Assembly: GCA_023381515.1 (NCBI GenBank)
Contig: JAMCQI010000079.1
Coordinates: 10,190-74,189 of the forward strand
Direction of reading: 5' to 3'
Origin: Chloroflexota bacterium
Lineage (GTDB): Bacteria; Chloroflexota; Anaerolineae; UBA4142
DNA length: 64,000 bases
Below the pieces are notes generated by a model. The model was given only the letters and a program-made list of their open reading frames with translations, was not told the DNA's origin and ran no database searches. Position numbers and translations under genes: made by a program. Below are positions 35,152 to 44,113 of this stretch, piece after piece (within the stretch, counting starts at the first letter, position 1; each line of letters opens with the position of its first letter).

Positions 35152-36510
35152 ATGCAGATTGCACTGGAAGAGATCAACACTGTCTTGGGCGTTACCGGTT
35201 CATTCGTTTGTGCATCGGACGGCACAATCCCTGCCCAAGCAATGCCCCCTTCCTTTGACACGGCCCAACTCTCCCTCGCGGCTCGCATTGCCAGTCAGAC
35301 CCTCAACGCCCTCGAAACTTCCCGCCAGCGCGTAACCGAGGTTGATCTCAGCTTCGGCCAGAGCCGGCTCTTGCTCAAAAATCTGCGCGGAGGCGCGATC
35401 GTCATTCTATGTTCCTCCAGCATCAACCTTCCTCTCCTCAACCTAACGGCCAATGTCGCCGCCAAGAGGATCGCGGCCGCGCTCAAGCCCTCCAAACCCA
35501 AGAGTCAGCCCGCCGAGGCACCGAAAAAGCCAACCGGCGAAGTCAGGGCCGCTTCGGCCCCGCCAAACGAATTTGAGAACGCGACGCCGCTGTCGCCGCC
35601 TCCCGCCGCCGGCACGGAACGCGTTATTCCGGCAGAACCTTCTGCTCCCACGGTGCGCACACCCGCCCCGCCTCCAGTGCCCCAGCCCGCTTCCGCTTCG
35701 CCTGCGCTAGATGCTCTCAAAGGGGATGCGGTGCCGACCCTTTACGCCGAATTGGAACAGGAGATGTATCGCCTGATTTTTGCAGCACAGCGCGCCGGCG
35801 TGGTGCTGCGGGTGCTGGACCCTATGGCTATCTGGCTTTGCTGCCCCCGGACCAATCGTCTGCTCACGCGTCCGGAGAAAAAGCACCTTGCTTTCGCCGG
35901 TCGCTCAAATCAAATTGCCGCGGCCAGCCACATGTTCGGGCAAGCGGGATTTCAACCGAATCGGCGCTTGGATGCATTTTACGGTGGCCGCCGCCTCCAC
36001 TTTGCGCACCCACTGCGCGAGCTCACCGTCGAGATTTACCTCGATTCGTTCGAAATGTATCTGCACTTGGACCTCGGCTCCGTGCTCGACCAAGTCGACG
36101 TTTACGCCCCCGAGACTTTTATGTGCCTGCTGCGCCTGCAGCTTGTCGAAATGCCTGAGACCGCGCTTCGGGACCTCTGTGCCCTTTTTCTCGAGCACGA
36201 TCTCATTACTGGCCCTGCACCCGACAAGATCAATGTCAGCCAGATTGTCGATCTGTGCGCCGAAGATTGGGGCTGGTATCGCGCCGCGACCATGAATCTC
36301 GATCGGGTGACTGCGCACGCACCCAAGGCACTTGCTCCCGCCGAGCAAACCACCGTCGTCGAACGAGTTCGCCTGCTGAGGCAACGCATCGAAGACGCGC
36401 CCAAGAGCCTGCGCTGGCAGATGCGGGCCCGCGTCGGAGATGCGGTCCGCTGGTACGAAACCCCAATGGCTCCAACCAGCCCCAGCCGTCCGGACATGGC
36501 TTTCGGCTAG
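35152..36510 (+). CDS. Roadblock-like domain fused to a nucleotidyltransferase-like domain
   Basis: A 452-residue protein. Residues 1-105 resemble a Roadblock/LC7 fold (IALEEINTVLGVTGSFVCAS, RLLLKNLRGGAIVILCSSS). A Pro/Ala-rich linker (about 110-190) follows. The C-terminal 250 residues resemble an uncharacterised nucleotidyltransferase-like family of Chloroflexota and Actinobacteria: FAGRSNQIAAASHMF, GFQPNRRLDAFYGGRRLHF, VEIYLDSFEMYLHLDL and WQMRARVGDAVRWYE. The aspartates of an active nucleotidyltransferase centre are not evident (KKHLAFAG where a DxD strand would be expected), so it may be a binding rather than catalytic domain. GGAGG precedes the ATG. The family match is from memory. Confidence 0.65.
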   Translation: MQIALEEINTVLGVTGSFVCASDGTIPAQAMPPSFDTAQLSLAARIASQTLNALETSRQRVTEVDLSFGQSRLLLKNLRGGAIVILCSSSINLPLLNLTANVAAKRIAAALKPSKPKSQPAEAPKKPTGEVRAASAPPNEFENATPLSPPPAAGTERVIPAEPSAPTVRTPAPPPVPQPASASPALDALKGDAVPTLYAELEQEMYRLIFAAQRAGVVLRVLDPMAIWLCCPRTNRLLTRPEKKHLAFAGRSNQIAAASHMFGQAGFQPNRRLDAFYGGRRLHFAHPLRELTVEIYLDSFEMYLHLDLGSVLDQVDVYAPETFMCLLRLQLVEMPETALRDLCALFLEHDLITGPAPDKINVSQIVDLCAEDWGWYRAATMNLDRVTAHAPKALAPAEQTTVVERVRLLRQRIEDAPKSLRWQMRARVGDAVRWYETPMAPTSPSRPDMAFG

Positions 36511-36540
36511 GCAACCCGAGAAACATAAAGAGAATACTAG

Positions 36541-36813
36541 ATGGTGATTTGGCGCAACCGGCTGAGCAACATTCGCCGAGGTTTAGGTCAGGTGCTTTAT
36601 GGCATGGCCCTCCATGATATGGTGCGCGCGAATCTACGCCAACGCGCTTCGCTCGAACACCTCTTTATTCTCATTACCTTTGGCGATCTGGTCGGCCTCC
36701 CGATTTTGCCGCCTTATTACTGCATGCGGCTTCTCCCCTTTATCGTGCCGGAAATCAACTCCTGGCGGCGCCGGTTACTTCGGGAACGTGATCTCGTAGA
36801 CTCTATATTCTAA
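36541..36813 (+). CDS. Small conserved hypothetical protein of the Roadblock/GTPase operon
   Basis: A 90-residue protein with a basic N terminus (MVIWRNRLSNIRRGLGQVLY), a hydrophobic middle (LFILITFGDLVGLPILPPYY) and a basic end. The pattern of a LFxxITxGDxxGLPxxPPYY segment followed by LRLLP-like text recalls small proteins found in Chloroflexota, but I know no function. It sits 30 bp after the previous gene and 13 bp before the receiver-GTPase gene, so it is part of the same operon and may be a membrane anchor or adaptor. Confidence 0.65.
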   Translation: MVIWRNRLSNIRRGLGQVLYGMALHDMVRANLRQRASLEHLFILITFGDLVGLPILPPYYCMRLLPFIVPEINSWRRRLLRERDLVDSIF

Positions 36814-36826
36814 GCGGGTAGCATCC

Positions 36827-37762
36827 TTGGACTCGACATCCTCAAGAGCACCCAAGCCGCGCGTGATGGTCGTAGACGACGATCCGCGTATTGTGGACGC
36901 AATCGCACAGGGACTGCGGGAACTAGACACTATCGAGGTCGTAGCGTTCACCTCCAGCCCGGAAGCGCGCAGCGCTCTGTTCCAAACGCATTTCGACCTG
37001 ATCATTACAGACTATCGCATGCCTGAGGTGGACGGTCTGACTTTGGTTCGGGAGGCGCACTGGTACTCTCCCAAGACAGTCACCGTTCTCATGACCGCCT
37101 TTGGTTCTCCAGAAATCGAATCCCAGGCCGAGCGCGCCGCGGTCAAGCATTATTTAGAAAAGCCGTTCACGGTAGATGACCTCACCGCCATCATCGAGGC
37201 AGTGTTCCCTCGTCCGCCAGCCGAAGACAAGCCGAAGGCCGCCTCGTACAAGGTGGTCCTCGGCGGAGACGCCAATGTCGGCAAGACAAGCCTGATTCAG
37301 CGCTATTGCACGGGCCGCTTTGATCCGGTCCGCAGCATGACGATCGGAGTGGATTTTCACGTCTATGAAGTCAGAGTGGAAGACGGATCTGCCCGGCTCG
37401 TCGTTTGGGATCTGGGCGGGCAGGACCGCTTTGCCCCGGCTCGTCACGCCTTTTATCGTGGCAGCCATGCCGTCGGGCTTGTGTTTGACGCCAGCAACCG
37501 CCATTCATTTTACAACCTGATGCGTTGGTGGCGTGAGATTCATCAGTATCTCAAGGGTGTGCCCGTTCTGCTCCTCGCAAACAAAACAGACCTCCCTCGA
37601 CAGGTATCTCCTGAGGAGATGGCTTTGGTTGCCAAGGCCTGGGGAATTCCGGTCTACGAATCCTCGTGCGCCAACGGGGGAGGTGTGCGCGAGTTCTTCG
37701 AAGCTTTGGCACAAAGCGCTTGGCACCATGCCCACATGCCCAAGAAAGACGCCTCAAACTAG
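36827..37762 (+). CDS. Response-regulator receiver fused to a Rab-like small GTPase
   Basis: A 311-residue fusion. Residues about 12-125 are a receiver domain with acidic pocket VVDDDPR, phospho-acceptor Asp in IITDYRMPEVDG, conserved Thr in LMTAFGS and Lys in LEKPF. After a short linker, residues about 138-300 are a Ras-superfamily GTPase: P-loop GGDANVGKTSLIQRY, switch I Thr in SMTIGVDFHVYEV, G3 WDLGGQDRF, G4 LLANKTDLP and G5-like YESSCANGG. All nucleotide-binding motifs look intact. Start TTG at 36827 is chosen because the next ATG (36866) would cut the first receiver strand. Phosphorylation could gate the GTPase, whose partners are encoded just upstream. Confidence 0.93.
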   Translation: MDSTSSRAPKPRVMVVDDDPRIVDAIAQGLRELDTIEVVAFTSSPEARSALFQTHFDLIITDYRMPEVDGLTLVREAHWYSPKTVTVLMTAFGSPEIESQAERAAVKHYLEKPFTVDDLTAIIEAVFPRPPAEDKPKAASYKVVLGGDANVGKTSLIQRYCTGRFDPVRSMTIGVDFHVYEVRVEDGSARLVVWDLGGQDRFAPARHAFYRGSHAVGLVFDASNRHSFYNLMRWWREIHQYLKGVPVLLLANKTDLPRQVSPEEMALVAKAWGIPVYESSCANGGGVREFFEALAQSAWHHAHMPKKDASN

Positions 37763-37796
37763 CCCACCCAAAACCGTCCCCCCAACAATAATAAAC

Positions 37797-37843
37797 CCGT
37801 CTCCCCCAAGCGGGACTGATACTGTCCTGCTTGGGGGAGACGG
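37797..37843. terminator. Long hairpin between the GTPase operon and the convergent ipk gene
   Basis: Arms CCGTCTCCCCCAAGC (37797-37811) and GCTTGGGGGAGACGG (37829-37843) pair perfectly, with an inner GGAC/GTCC stem. On the reverse strand it is followed by GGGTTTATTATTG, a U-rich tract, so it can end the gyrA-upp-comEB-ipk transcript; it also blocks the forward operon. Confidence 0.8.
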
Positions 37844-37850
37844 TATGGTC

Positions 37851-37883
37851 GGAGGTCCCGCGGGTTTTGCGGGATCGGAGGTC
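37851..37883. repeat. GC-rich inverted repeat flanked by direct repeats
   Basis: The inverted repeat CCCGC/GCGGG (37858-37873 region) is framed by two copies of GGAGGTC at 37851-37857 and 37877-37883. The core GCGGGATCG resembles the palindromic repeats at 63867-64000, so this may be a relic copy of that dispersed family. Confidence 0.45.
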
Positions 37884-37890
37884 TCTCCTA

Positions 37891-38688
37891 TCACGCGTGA
37901 ATCACGGTCCCCTGATCAAATCCCTCTTCGGTGAGCGCTCTATACACCAGCCCCTCCCGCATGCCGCTCGTGAGACACACCTTGACCGATGGCATACGGC
38001 TCACCAGCGCGATCATGTCCTTCACTTTGGCAATCATCCCACCTGTGACATCGTAGCCATGCGAACCGCGCAATTGCGATACGATGGCTCCGAGGTTTGC
38101 AGGCGTAATCTCAGGAATCACCCGGGCAGACAAGTCTTGCAGTGGATCGGAGGTGAACACGCCATCGACGAGCGCTACCAAAACGATGCGAGAAGGTTTC
38201 AGGAACGATGCAACAAAAGAAAAAATCATCTCCGTGGAGACGATGGTCATTCCGCGCGTATCGTCAAAGGCGACGTCGCCGTACACCAGAGGGACGAGAT
38301 TGTTCTCCAGAGCCGTCCGAATCGGGTCGACGGCGAGGTCAACCAATTCTCCCTCTTTACACCGTGCTGAGGCCGATGGTTGCATCGTGACCGCGAGGAC
38401 ACCTTCGGCAATCAAAATGTCTGTCACGAGGCGATTCAGGCGAGCGGCCGCAGCACCTGTCTCTGCATACGAGGTCCAGTTTCCCGCCTGGCCGAAACCG
38501 GTGGCCTGAGCAGTAAAATGACCAAAAGAGCCGCTTCCATGGCCCAACAAGAGCTTTGTCTCCGGCCCTTTGTCGTCGCGCGCCTGGCGGATTTCCCGCG
38601 CGATCTGGCGAATGACTTCCTCCCGCGCCATCGCGGGAAGCGTCTTGTCCGTGATAGCAGACCCGCCCAACTTGAGGAATGTCAACAA
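37891..38688 (-). CDS. Isopentenyl phosphate kinase
   Basis: A 265-residue amino-acid-kinase-fold enzyme. The N-terminal FLKLGGSAITDK, the diagnostic GHGSGSFGH with the catalytic-type His, and the C-terminal DVTGGMIAKVKDMIAL are typical of isopentenyl phosphate kinase. It phosphorylates isopentenyl phosphate to isopentenyl diphosphate, the last step of the alternative mevalonate pathway known from archaea and some Chloroflexota. It starts at TTG 38688 (or 38685), overlapping the comEB stop by 7 bp. Other mevalonate genes are not in the window. Confidence 0.9.
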   Translation of the reverse strand: MLTFLKLGGSAITDKTLPAMAREEVIRQIAREIRQARDDKGPETKLLLGHGSGSFGHFTAQATGFGQAGNWTSYAETGAAAARLNRLVTDILIAEGVLAVTMQPSASARCKEGELVDLAVDPIRTALENNLVPLVYGDVAFDDTRGMTIVSTEMIFSFVASFLKPSRIVLVALVDGVFTSDPLQDLSARVIPEITPANLGAIVSQLRGSHGYDVTGGMIAKVKDMIALVSRMPSVKVCLTSGMREGLVYRALTEEGFDQGTVIHA

Positions 38689-39167
38689 ACCTGCTGTCCC
38701 CTCTCCTCGATCACACTCGGCGGGGGAGGCGGAGTGCGGTCGCCCAGATCAAAATGCTCCACCTGAATGCCCGCCAGATGCAAATACTGCATGGCCAATT
38801 CATCCGGGTACAATCCGGCATAGACGACCCGCACCAGTCCGGCATTGATAATCATCTTGGCGCAAATGTGGCACGGTTGATGAGTAATGTACACCGTGCC
38901 TCCCGAGAGAGAGACGCCGTACAGGGCGCCCTGCAAAATCGCATTCTGCTCTGCATGGAGTGCTCGCACGCAGTGGCCGCTCACCATCTCACACCCGACG
39001 TCCAGGCAGTGCGGCAGCCCCTTCGGGGCCCCGTTGTATCCGGTCGTCAAGATTCGCTTGTCTCTGACGATCACGGCGCCCACTTGGGCCCGCGCACACG
39101 TCGCGCGACGAGACACGGCGAGCGTGATATCCATGAAATACTGGTCCCAGCTTGGTCTCTCCATCAT
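38682..39167 (-). CDS. comEB: dCMP deaminase (ComEB type)
   Basis: A 161-residue zinc deaminase. Zinc ligands and the catalytic Glu are seen in LHAEQNAILQ and THQPCHICAKMII; the N terminus WDQYFMDITLAVSRRATC is typical of dCMP deaminases. It converts dCMP to dUMP for thymidylate synthesis. Its ATG overlaps the upp stop (ATGATG reading through TGA), and its end overlaps ipk, so three genes are translationally linked. Confidence 0.93.
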   Translation of the reverse strand: MMERPSWDQYFMDITLAVSRRATCARAQVGAVIVRDKRILTTGYNGAPKGLPHCLDVGCEMVSGHCVRALHAEQNAILQGALYGVSLSGGTVYITHQPCHICAKMIINAGLVRVVYAGLYPDELAMQYLHLAGIQVEHFDLGDRTPPPPPSVIEERGQQVC

Positions 39168-39790
39168 CCCGTCCCAAACTGCCGGTCGCCCGCATCACCC
39201 AGGCCGGGCACAATATAGGCGTCCTCGTTCAGGTGATCGTCGACGACCGCGAGATAAAGGTCCACATCGGGATGGTCCCGTTGCATGCGGCGGATGCCCT
39301 CCGGCGCCGCGATAATACCTACGTATTTGATCTTTTTCGCGCCCCAGTCCTTGAGAATCGTCGCCGTCGCCGAGGCCGAACCGCCCGTCGCGAGCATCGG
39401 GTCCAGGATGAGACAGACGTTCACGGTGGGCGAGATCGGCAGGCGATTATAGTACTGGATGGGTTCCAGGGTTTTGTGATCGCGGTACAAACCGATGTGC
39501 CATACTTCGGCGGAAGGCATCATCTCCCAAAAGCCCTCCACCATCCCCAATCCTGCTCTCAGCACGGGCACCAGACCGACGACCTCTTTCAGTTCATAGC
39601 CCTTGGTTTGCGAGAGTGGGGTCGTCACCACGGTCTCCTTCAGACCGAGGTCGCAAGTCGCTTCATAAGCGAGGAGCAGCGCCACCTCCCGAATGAGTTC
39701 ACGGAACTTTTTCGGTTCCGTCTTGGCATCACGCATCATCGTGACTTTGTGCCGAATCAGTGGGTGATTCGAAACATGGACCTCAGACAT
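39164..39790 (-). CDS. upp: Uracil phosphoribosyltransferase
   Basis: A 208-residue PRTase. The N terminus VHVSNHPLIRHKVTMMRD, the loop VPVLRAGLGMVEG, the PRPP motif LILDPMLATGGSASATA and the uracil-specific C terminus YIVPGLGDAGDRQFGT are diagnostic. It salvages uracil to UMP. It begins 16 bp after gyrA with GGAGGAAGG before the ATG and shares the transcript with comEB, giving a pyrimidine salvage pair. Confidence 0.97.
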   Translation of the reverse strand: MSEVHVSNHPLIRHKVTMMRDAKTEPKKFRELIREVALLLAYEATCDLGLKETVVTTPLSQTKGYELKEVVGLVPVLRAGLGMVEGFWEMMPSAEVWHIGLYRDHKTLEPIQYYNRLPISPTVNVCLILDPMLATGGSASATATILKDWGAKKIKYVGIIAAPEGIRRMQRDHPDVDLYLAVVDDHLNEDAYIVPGLGDAGDRQFGTG

Positions 39791-39806
39791 GCGACCTTCC
39801 TCCCCG

Positions 39807-42341
39807 TCACGTCTTGGCTTGGCGATGACCGTTCGATCCGTTCGTCCGCTCTGAGTCTTCTTTCTCTTCCTTTGCCTCTTTCACTGCCTTCGCTTTGGAA
39901 CCGCTCGGCTTGGCTTCGAGCCGCGCGATCGTGGCGATCGAGTCCCCTTCCTTGAGGTCGACGATCGCAGGTTCCTTCGATACCCTCTTGGACTTGGGCA
40001 GATTCGCCACGCGCGTTCGCACGACCACACCGTTCTTTGAAACAATGGTCGCGTCGTCATCCTCGCCAACCACACGCGCCGCCGCGACGATGCCCCCGCG
40101 CGCCGTATCGCGCCCGAGCGTCGAAACCCCCTTGGTGTAGCGGCCCTGCGTCGAAAACTCGCCAATGGGTGTTCGCTTACCGAATCCTTTGGAAGTGACG
40201 ACAAGCAAGAATCCGTCCTCCTGAGCCATATCCATGGAGGCTACTTTGTCCCCTTCATTCAGCTTGATTCCAAAAACGCCGCCGGCTGTGCGGCCCTGGA
40301 CGGGCACCTCCTCTTCCTTGAACCGGAGAGCTTGCCCTTGCTCAGTCACAAAAACGATCTCCCCATCGCCGTGCGTGAGGCGAGCCCACCCCAGTTCATC
40401 TCCTTCGCTAAGGTTAATTGCCCCGACGCCGCTCGAACGGATGCCCTGGAATTCACTCAGTGGAGTGCGCTTGATTCGCCCGCCGGTCGTCGCCATCGTA
40501 AGGAACTCGGCGGAATCAAAGTCGGGCACCGCGACGGCCCCCGTCACCCGCTCGCCCTCCTCGAACGAAAGGAAATTGTTCAAAGGTAGTCCCTTGGGCT
40601 GCCGCTCTACGTCGGGCACTTGATGTCCGCGCAGCGGATAGACCTGTCCTCGATTCGTGAAAAAGAGGAGCGTATCTCGAGTGTTCGCCACAAACAGGAA
40701 TTGGACGGCGTCCTCTTCGCGGGTCTGGATGCTCCTCGAGCCGGTGGCTGTCCGCCGGACCGAGGAAAGGGGCACCCGGCTGATATAGCCGCGCTGGGTA
40801 ATTGACACCAGGACCTTTTCTTCCTGCACCAGGTCTTCTTCCTTGAACTCGGTCGTTTCCTCACCGTTGCTAGAGATCAGTGTGCGCCGGGCATCCCCGA
40901 ACCGTTTCTTCAAGTCGGTCAATTCCTCGGTGATGACTCCCAACATCTTTTTGGGATGCTTGAGCAGGTCCTCGAGGTACCTGATCATCTCACGGGTCTG
41001 CTTGAGCTCCTCTTCGATCTTTTTTCGCTCGAGGGCGGCCAGCCGGCGCAATTGCATGTCGAGAATCGCCTGCGCTTGGATCTCGTCGAGCTTGAACCGG
41101 CTCATGAGGCGCTCTTTGGCCACATCGGCATCGGGTGAATTCCGAATTGTTTTGATTACTTCCTCGAGATGGTCGAGCGCTATCTTTAACCCTTCCAGAA
41201 TATGCGCGCGGGCGCGCGCCTTGTCGAGCTCAAACCCTGTGCGCCGGGTAATGACCACCAAGCGATGCTCGACAAACAATTGCAGCAGTCTCTTGAGCGG
41301 AAGCACCCGCGGCTCGCCGTCGACGAGGGCGAGCATGTTGATCGTAAAACCCGATTGGAGCGGTGTGTATTTAAGCAGTTGATTGATGACCGGCTTGGGG
41401 TCTGCCCCGCGTTTCAGCTCGATGACAATGCTCATCCCCTGTCGATCGGACTCGTCTCGCAGATCCCCGATATCCTCCACCCGGCGGTCACGTACGAGCT
41501 CGGCAATGCGCTCGATGAGCCCCGCCTTGTTCACCTGGTATGGCAATTCGGTAATGACGATACGCGACTTGCCTCCGCCTGCTTCTTCCGTATGGATCTT
41601 GCCACGCACGATGATGCGCCCCTTGCCGGTTGCGTACGCCTCGTGGATTCCCTCGGCGCCCAGGATAATGCCGCCCGTCGGAAAATCGGGCCCCTTGATA
41701 ATGGCCTTCAGGTCGTCGACGTCTACATCGTCAATCTTGTCCCAGTGTTCAATCAAATAGTTCGTGGCGTCAATGACTTCTGATAAATTGTGCGGCGGGA
41801 TGTTCGTCGCCATCCCCACCGCGATTCCCGCCGCGCCGTTGATCAACAAATTTGGCACTTTGCCAGGCAGGACCGTTGGCTCCTTGAGTGAGCCGTCAAA
41901 ATTCTCTCCATAGTCGACGGTATTCTTTTCAATATCCGCCAGCAATTCTTCCGCGATTTCGGTCAGTCGCGCCTCGGTATATCGCATCGCCGCTGGCGGA
42001 TCGTCGTCAATGCTGCCGAAATTACCCTGCCCGTCCACCAACGGGTAGCGCATGGTAAAGTCCTGCGCCATACGGACCAGCGCCTCGTACACCGCCGAAT
42101 CCCCGTGCGGGTGGTATCGCCCGAGCACATCTCCGACGATGCGGGCACATTTTTTGTAGGCGGCGTTGTGGCGCAGTCCCATCTCTCCCATCGCGTACAG
42201 GATGCGCCGCTGGACAGGCTTTAAGCCATCTCTCACATCCGGAAGGGCGCGGGCCGTGATAACGCTCATCGCGTAATCCAGGTAGGCGCTCTTCATCTCA
42301 TCTTGAATCTCTACTAACTTGACGGTACCAATCTCAACCAA
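39807..42341 (-). CDS. gyrA: DNA gyrase subunit A-like type II topoisomerase
   Basis: An 844-residue GyrA/ParC family protein. The start is a TTG at 42341 with AAGGAG upstream. The quinolone-region sequence [21 protein letters not shown] and the active-site Tyr in [11 protein letters not shown] are intact, followed by the coiled-coil tower and a C-terminal beta-pinwheel of six blades. Where the GyrA box (Q-R-R-G-G-R/K-G) is expected at the start of the pinwheel, the protein has [13 protein letters not shown], so DNA wrapping may be weak and a topoisomerase IV-like role is possible. The tail is Lys/Glu/Ser-rich. No gyrB is nearby. Confidence 0.92.
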   Translation of the reverse strand: MVEIGTVKLVEIQDEMKSAYLDYAMSVITARALPDVRDGLKPVQRRILYAMGEMGLRHNAAYKKCARIVGDVLGRYHPHGDSAVYEALVRMAQDFTMRYPLVDGQGNFGSIDDDPPAAMRYTEARLTEIAEELLADIEKNTVDYGENFDGSLKEPTVLPGKVPNLLINGAAGIAVGMATNIPPHNLSEVIDATNYLIEHWDKIDDVDVDDLKAIIKGPDFPTGGIILGAEGIHEAYATGKGRIIVRGKIHTEEAGGGKSRIVITELPYQVNKAGLIERIAELVRDRRVEDIGDLRDESDRQGMSIVIELKRGADPKPVINQLLKYTPLQSGFTINMLALVDGEPRVLPLKRLLQLFVEHRLVVITRRTGFELDKARARAHILEGLKIALDHLEEVIKTIRNSPDADVAKERLMSRFKLDEIQAQAILDMQLRRLAALERKKIEEELKQTREMIRYLEDLLKHPKKMLGVITEELTDLKKRFGDARRTLISSNGEETTEFKEEDLVQEEKVLVSITQRGYISRVPLSSVRRTATGSRSIQTREEDAVQFLFVANTRDTLLFFTNRGQVYPLRGHQVPDVERQPKGLPLNNFLSFEEGERVTGAVAVPDFDSAEFLTMATTGGRIKRTPLSEFQGIRSSGVGAINLSEGDELGWARLTHGDGEIVFVTEQGQALRFKEEEVPVQGRTAGGVFGIKLNEGDKVASMDMAQEDGFLLVVTSKGFGKRTPIGEFSTQGRYTKGVSTLGRDTARGGIVAAARVVGEDDDATIVSKNGVVVRTRVANLPKSKRVSKEPAIVDLKEGDSIATIARLEAKPSGSKAKAVKEAKEEKEDSERTNGSNGHRQAKT

Positions 42342-42376
42342 ATCGACTTCTCCTTCTCTTCGCTTTGACCGTCGTT

Positions 42377-42405
42377 TCCATATTTTGACTATTTGCCCAC
42401 GTCAA
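42377..42405 (-). promoter_or_regulatory. gyrA promoter
   Basis: On the reverse strand TTGACG (42405-42400) and TATGGA (42382-42377) are 17 bases apart, giving a leader of about 30 nt with AAGGAG. A second -10 match, TATAAT at 42446-42441, lies further upstream with only a weak -35 box. Confidence 0.6.
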
Positions 42406-42798
42406 TAGGTCCAGAACAGAAACAGAACGCAGTGCTCGCTATTATACCTGAACTCTAATGAAAAATCGAATTACCGTGGTCGATCTTGGCGGTTGGACGC
42501 ATTTGCCTGGTACTGTTTTCACGGAAGGTCGATTTCGCCCGACAGAAAATGCGTCCGGTTTCGGTTCCGGACGCATTTTCCTGCTAGTAGAGAACGCTGC
42601 GCTTGTAAGCACCGCCGACTCTGGTCACGCTGCCATAATTGACGTCGGTGGTGTCAGCGCGCATATGGCTGCGTTGATTCTATTGGTACCCCAGGCAGCC
42701 GTAGTAGCCACTCTCACTTTCACCTTCCTGAGACCATCGGTCACGGCGACCTTCCGGGCTTGCCGATAGAACGTGAGAAGAGAGGATCAGTCGATAGG
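42406..42798. other. Intergenic stretch between the AAA ATPase and gyrA genes
   Basis: About 390 bases without a convincing gene. It contains the alternative gyrA -10 box (42441-42446) and the terminator hairpin at 42545-42580. The piece 42583-42798 is the 3' end region of the AAA ATPase transcript; I see no RNA family or repeat in it. A forward 103-codon frame at 42458-42769 runs across the hairpin and has no ribosome-binding site, so it is not called. Confidence 0.6.
42545..42580 (-). terminator. Terminator of the tig-clpP-clpX-AAA operon
   Basis: Perfect 14-base arms GAAAATGCGTCCGG (42545-42558) and CCGGACGCATTTTC (42567-42580) around an 8-base loop, with the A/T tracts built into the stem base. 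It lies about 220 bp beyond the AAA ATPase stop. Confidence 0.8.
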
Positions 42799-44100
42799 CT
42801 ACTCTTTGATAAAGTATCCCGCGCAGGCGAGATCGATTAGCTCCTTCGATAGCGTAGTCGGAACATTGCGGTAGCGCGCGATGTCGACCAACTCGTCCAC
42901 AATATCGCGCGGGTGCACGGCGCGCGGCCTGCGCTTGGACTTGATGTAATACTCCATCACGATGTACTTGAGTCCCTCTTCCGAGTACGGAATTCCGTGG
43001 TTTTCCACCACCCGTTTAAAAATCTCCCGATAATCATTCCAAGTGGGATCTGTCATCTGGATCTTGTAACGGATGCGTCGGAGGAATGCCTCATCCACGA
43101 GTTCGCTCGGATTCAGGTTCGTAGAGAACACCACGAGCGCGTCAAAGGGTACGTCAATCTTGCGCCCCGTGACCAGCGTCAAATAATCGATCCGTTTCTC
43201 GAGGGGCACGATCCAGCGGTTCAGCAGGTCACGCGGCCGCGCCTGCTGCCTTCCAAAGTCGTCGATCAGGAATATGCCTCCGTTCGCCTTCATCTGAAAC
43301 GGTGCTTCATAATACTTCATGGTCGGGTCGTACACGAGGTCCAAATTCTCGAGTATCAATTCGCCCCCCACCGCGATCATCGGCCGCTTGATCAGGACCC
43401 AGCGCCGATCGCAGCGCTCTCCTCGCCGCATGCCAGGGACCCCGATTTCTTCGTCCTGTTTCTCGGGCACCGGACGGTGATGCAAAGAATCAAACACCTT
43501 GACGACGTGGCCGTCGATGAACACCGCATGAGGAACAAAGACGGCCCCCGGCAGCATGGCCCCCATGGCTTCGGCAATCGCCGTCTTGCCGTTGCCGGGA
43601 TCCCCAAAGAGAAAAATTGATTTGCCGGAGTTGATCGCGGGCCCGATCTGGTTAAAGACGGTCTCATTCAGAACCAGGTGTTGGGTCGAGCGGACGATCA
43701 TCTCCCGCGTGATCGTCTGCCCGCTCAACGACTGCGTGAGCACCGCACGCGTGTACGCGTCCAGTCGGACCGGGGCCGGACCCGAATACTGGCACTGGTC
43801 CATCAGTTCGCGGGTCCGCGAGCGTCCCTCTTCAGAGAGCACGTACTGGTAGGAAGACTCGCCGAGGCCTGAGGATCCTTTGACCTCTGTGAGGTGCTCC
43901 CGCCGCAAATAGTCCAGCACGCGGTCCACGATGTTCGCGAACGGGAGTGTAATAGCCTCCGCGATCTCGTGTCCCATCATAAAACCGCGAGTATACATCA
44001 CCTTCAACGTGAGATCGGCCAGGAACGCGAGATTCAGACCGGTCTCTTCGATCGAGCGCGGTTCGGGCGGGAGGAAACGAGGAAAGGATCCTGAATCCAT
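42799..44100 (-). CDS. AAA ATPase with N-terminal winged-helix region
   Basis: A 433-residue protein. Residues about 20-115 look like a winged helix (LADLTLKVMYTRGFMMGHEI, VDRVLDYLRREHLTEVKG). The AAA domain has Walker A FLFGDPGNGKTAIAE, Walker B GGIFLIDDFGRQ, sensor-type VVFSTNLNP and arginine-finger region EAFLRRIRYKI. The C-terminal helical part ends in a conserved RPRAVHPRDIVDELVDIARY. The group is known only as ATPases of unknown role in Chloroflexota and some other phyla. It starts 13 bp after clpX, so it may be an accessory unfoldase or a regulator tied to ClpXP. Confidence 0.85.
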   Translation of the reverse strand: MDSGSFPRFLPPEPRSIEETGLNLAFLADLTLKVMYTRGFMMGHEIAEAITLPFANIVDRVLDYLRREHLTEVKGSSGLGESSYQYVLSEEGRSRTRELMDQCQYSGPAPVRLDAYTRAVLTQSLSGQTITREMIVRSTQHLVLNETVFNQIGPAINSGKSIFLFGDPGNGKTAIAEAMGAMLPGAVFVPHAVFIDGHVVKVFDSLHHRPVPEKQDEEIGVPGMRRGERCDRRWVLIKRPMIAVGGELILENLDLVYDPTMKYYEAPFQMKANGGIFLIDDFGRQQARPRDLLNRWIVPLEKRIDYLTLVTGRKIDVPFDALVVFSTNLNPSELVDEAFLRRIRYKIQMTDPTWNDYREIFKRVVENHGIPYSEEGLKYIVMEYYIKSKRRPRAVHPRDIVDELVDIARYRNVPTTLSKELIDLACAGYFIKE

Positions 44101-44113
44101 TCAAATGTCTCCG

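Noticed and set aside
42458..42769. Forward 103-codon frame in the gyrA-AAA intergenic region
   Set aside because: It crosses the operon terminator hairpin, has no ribosome-binding site and no family resemblance.
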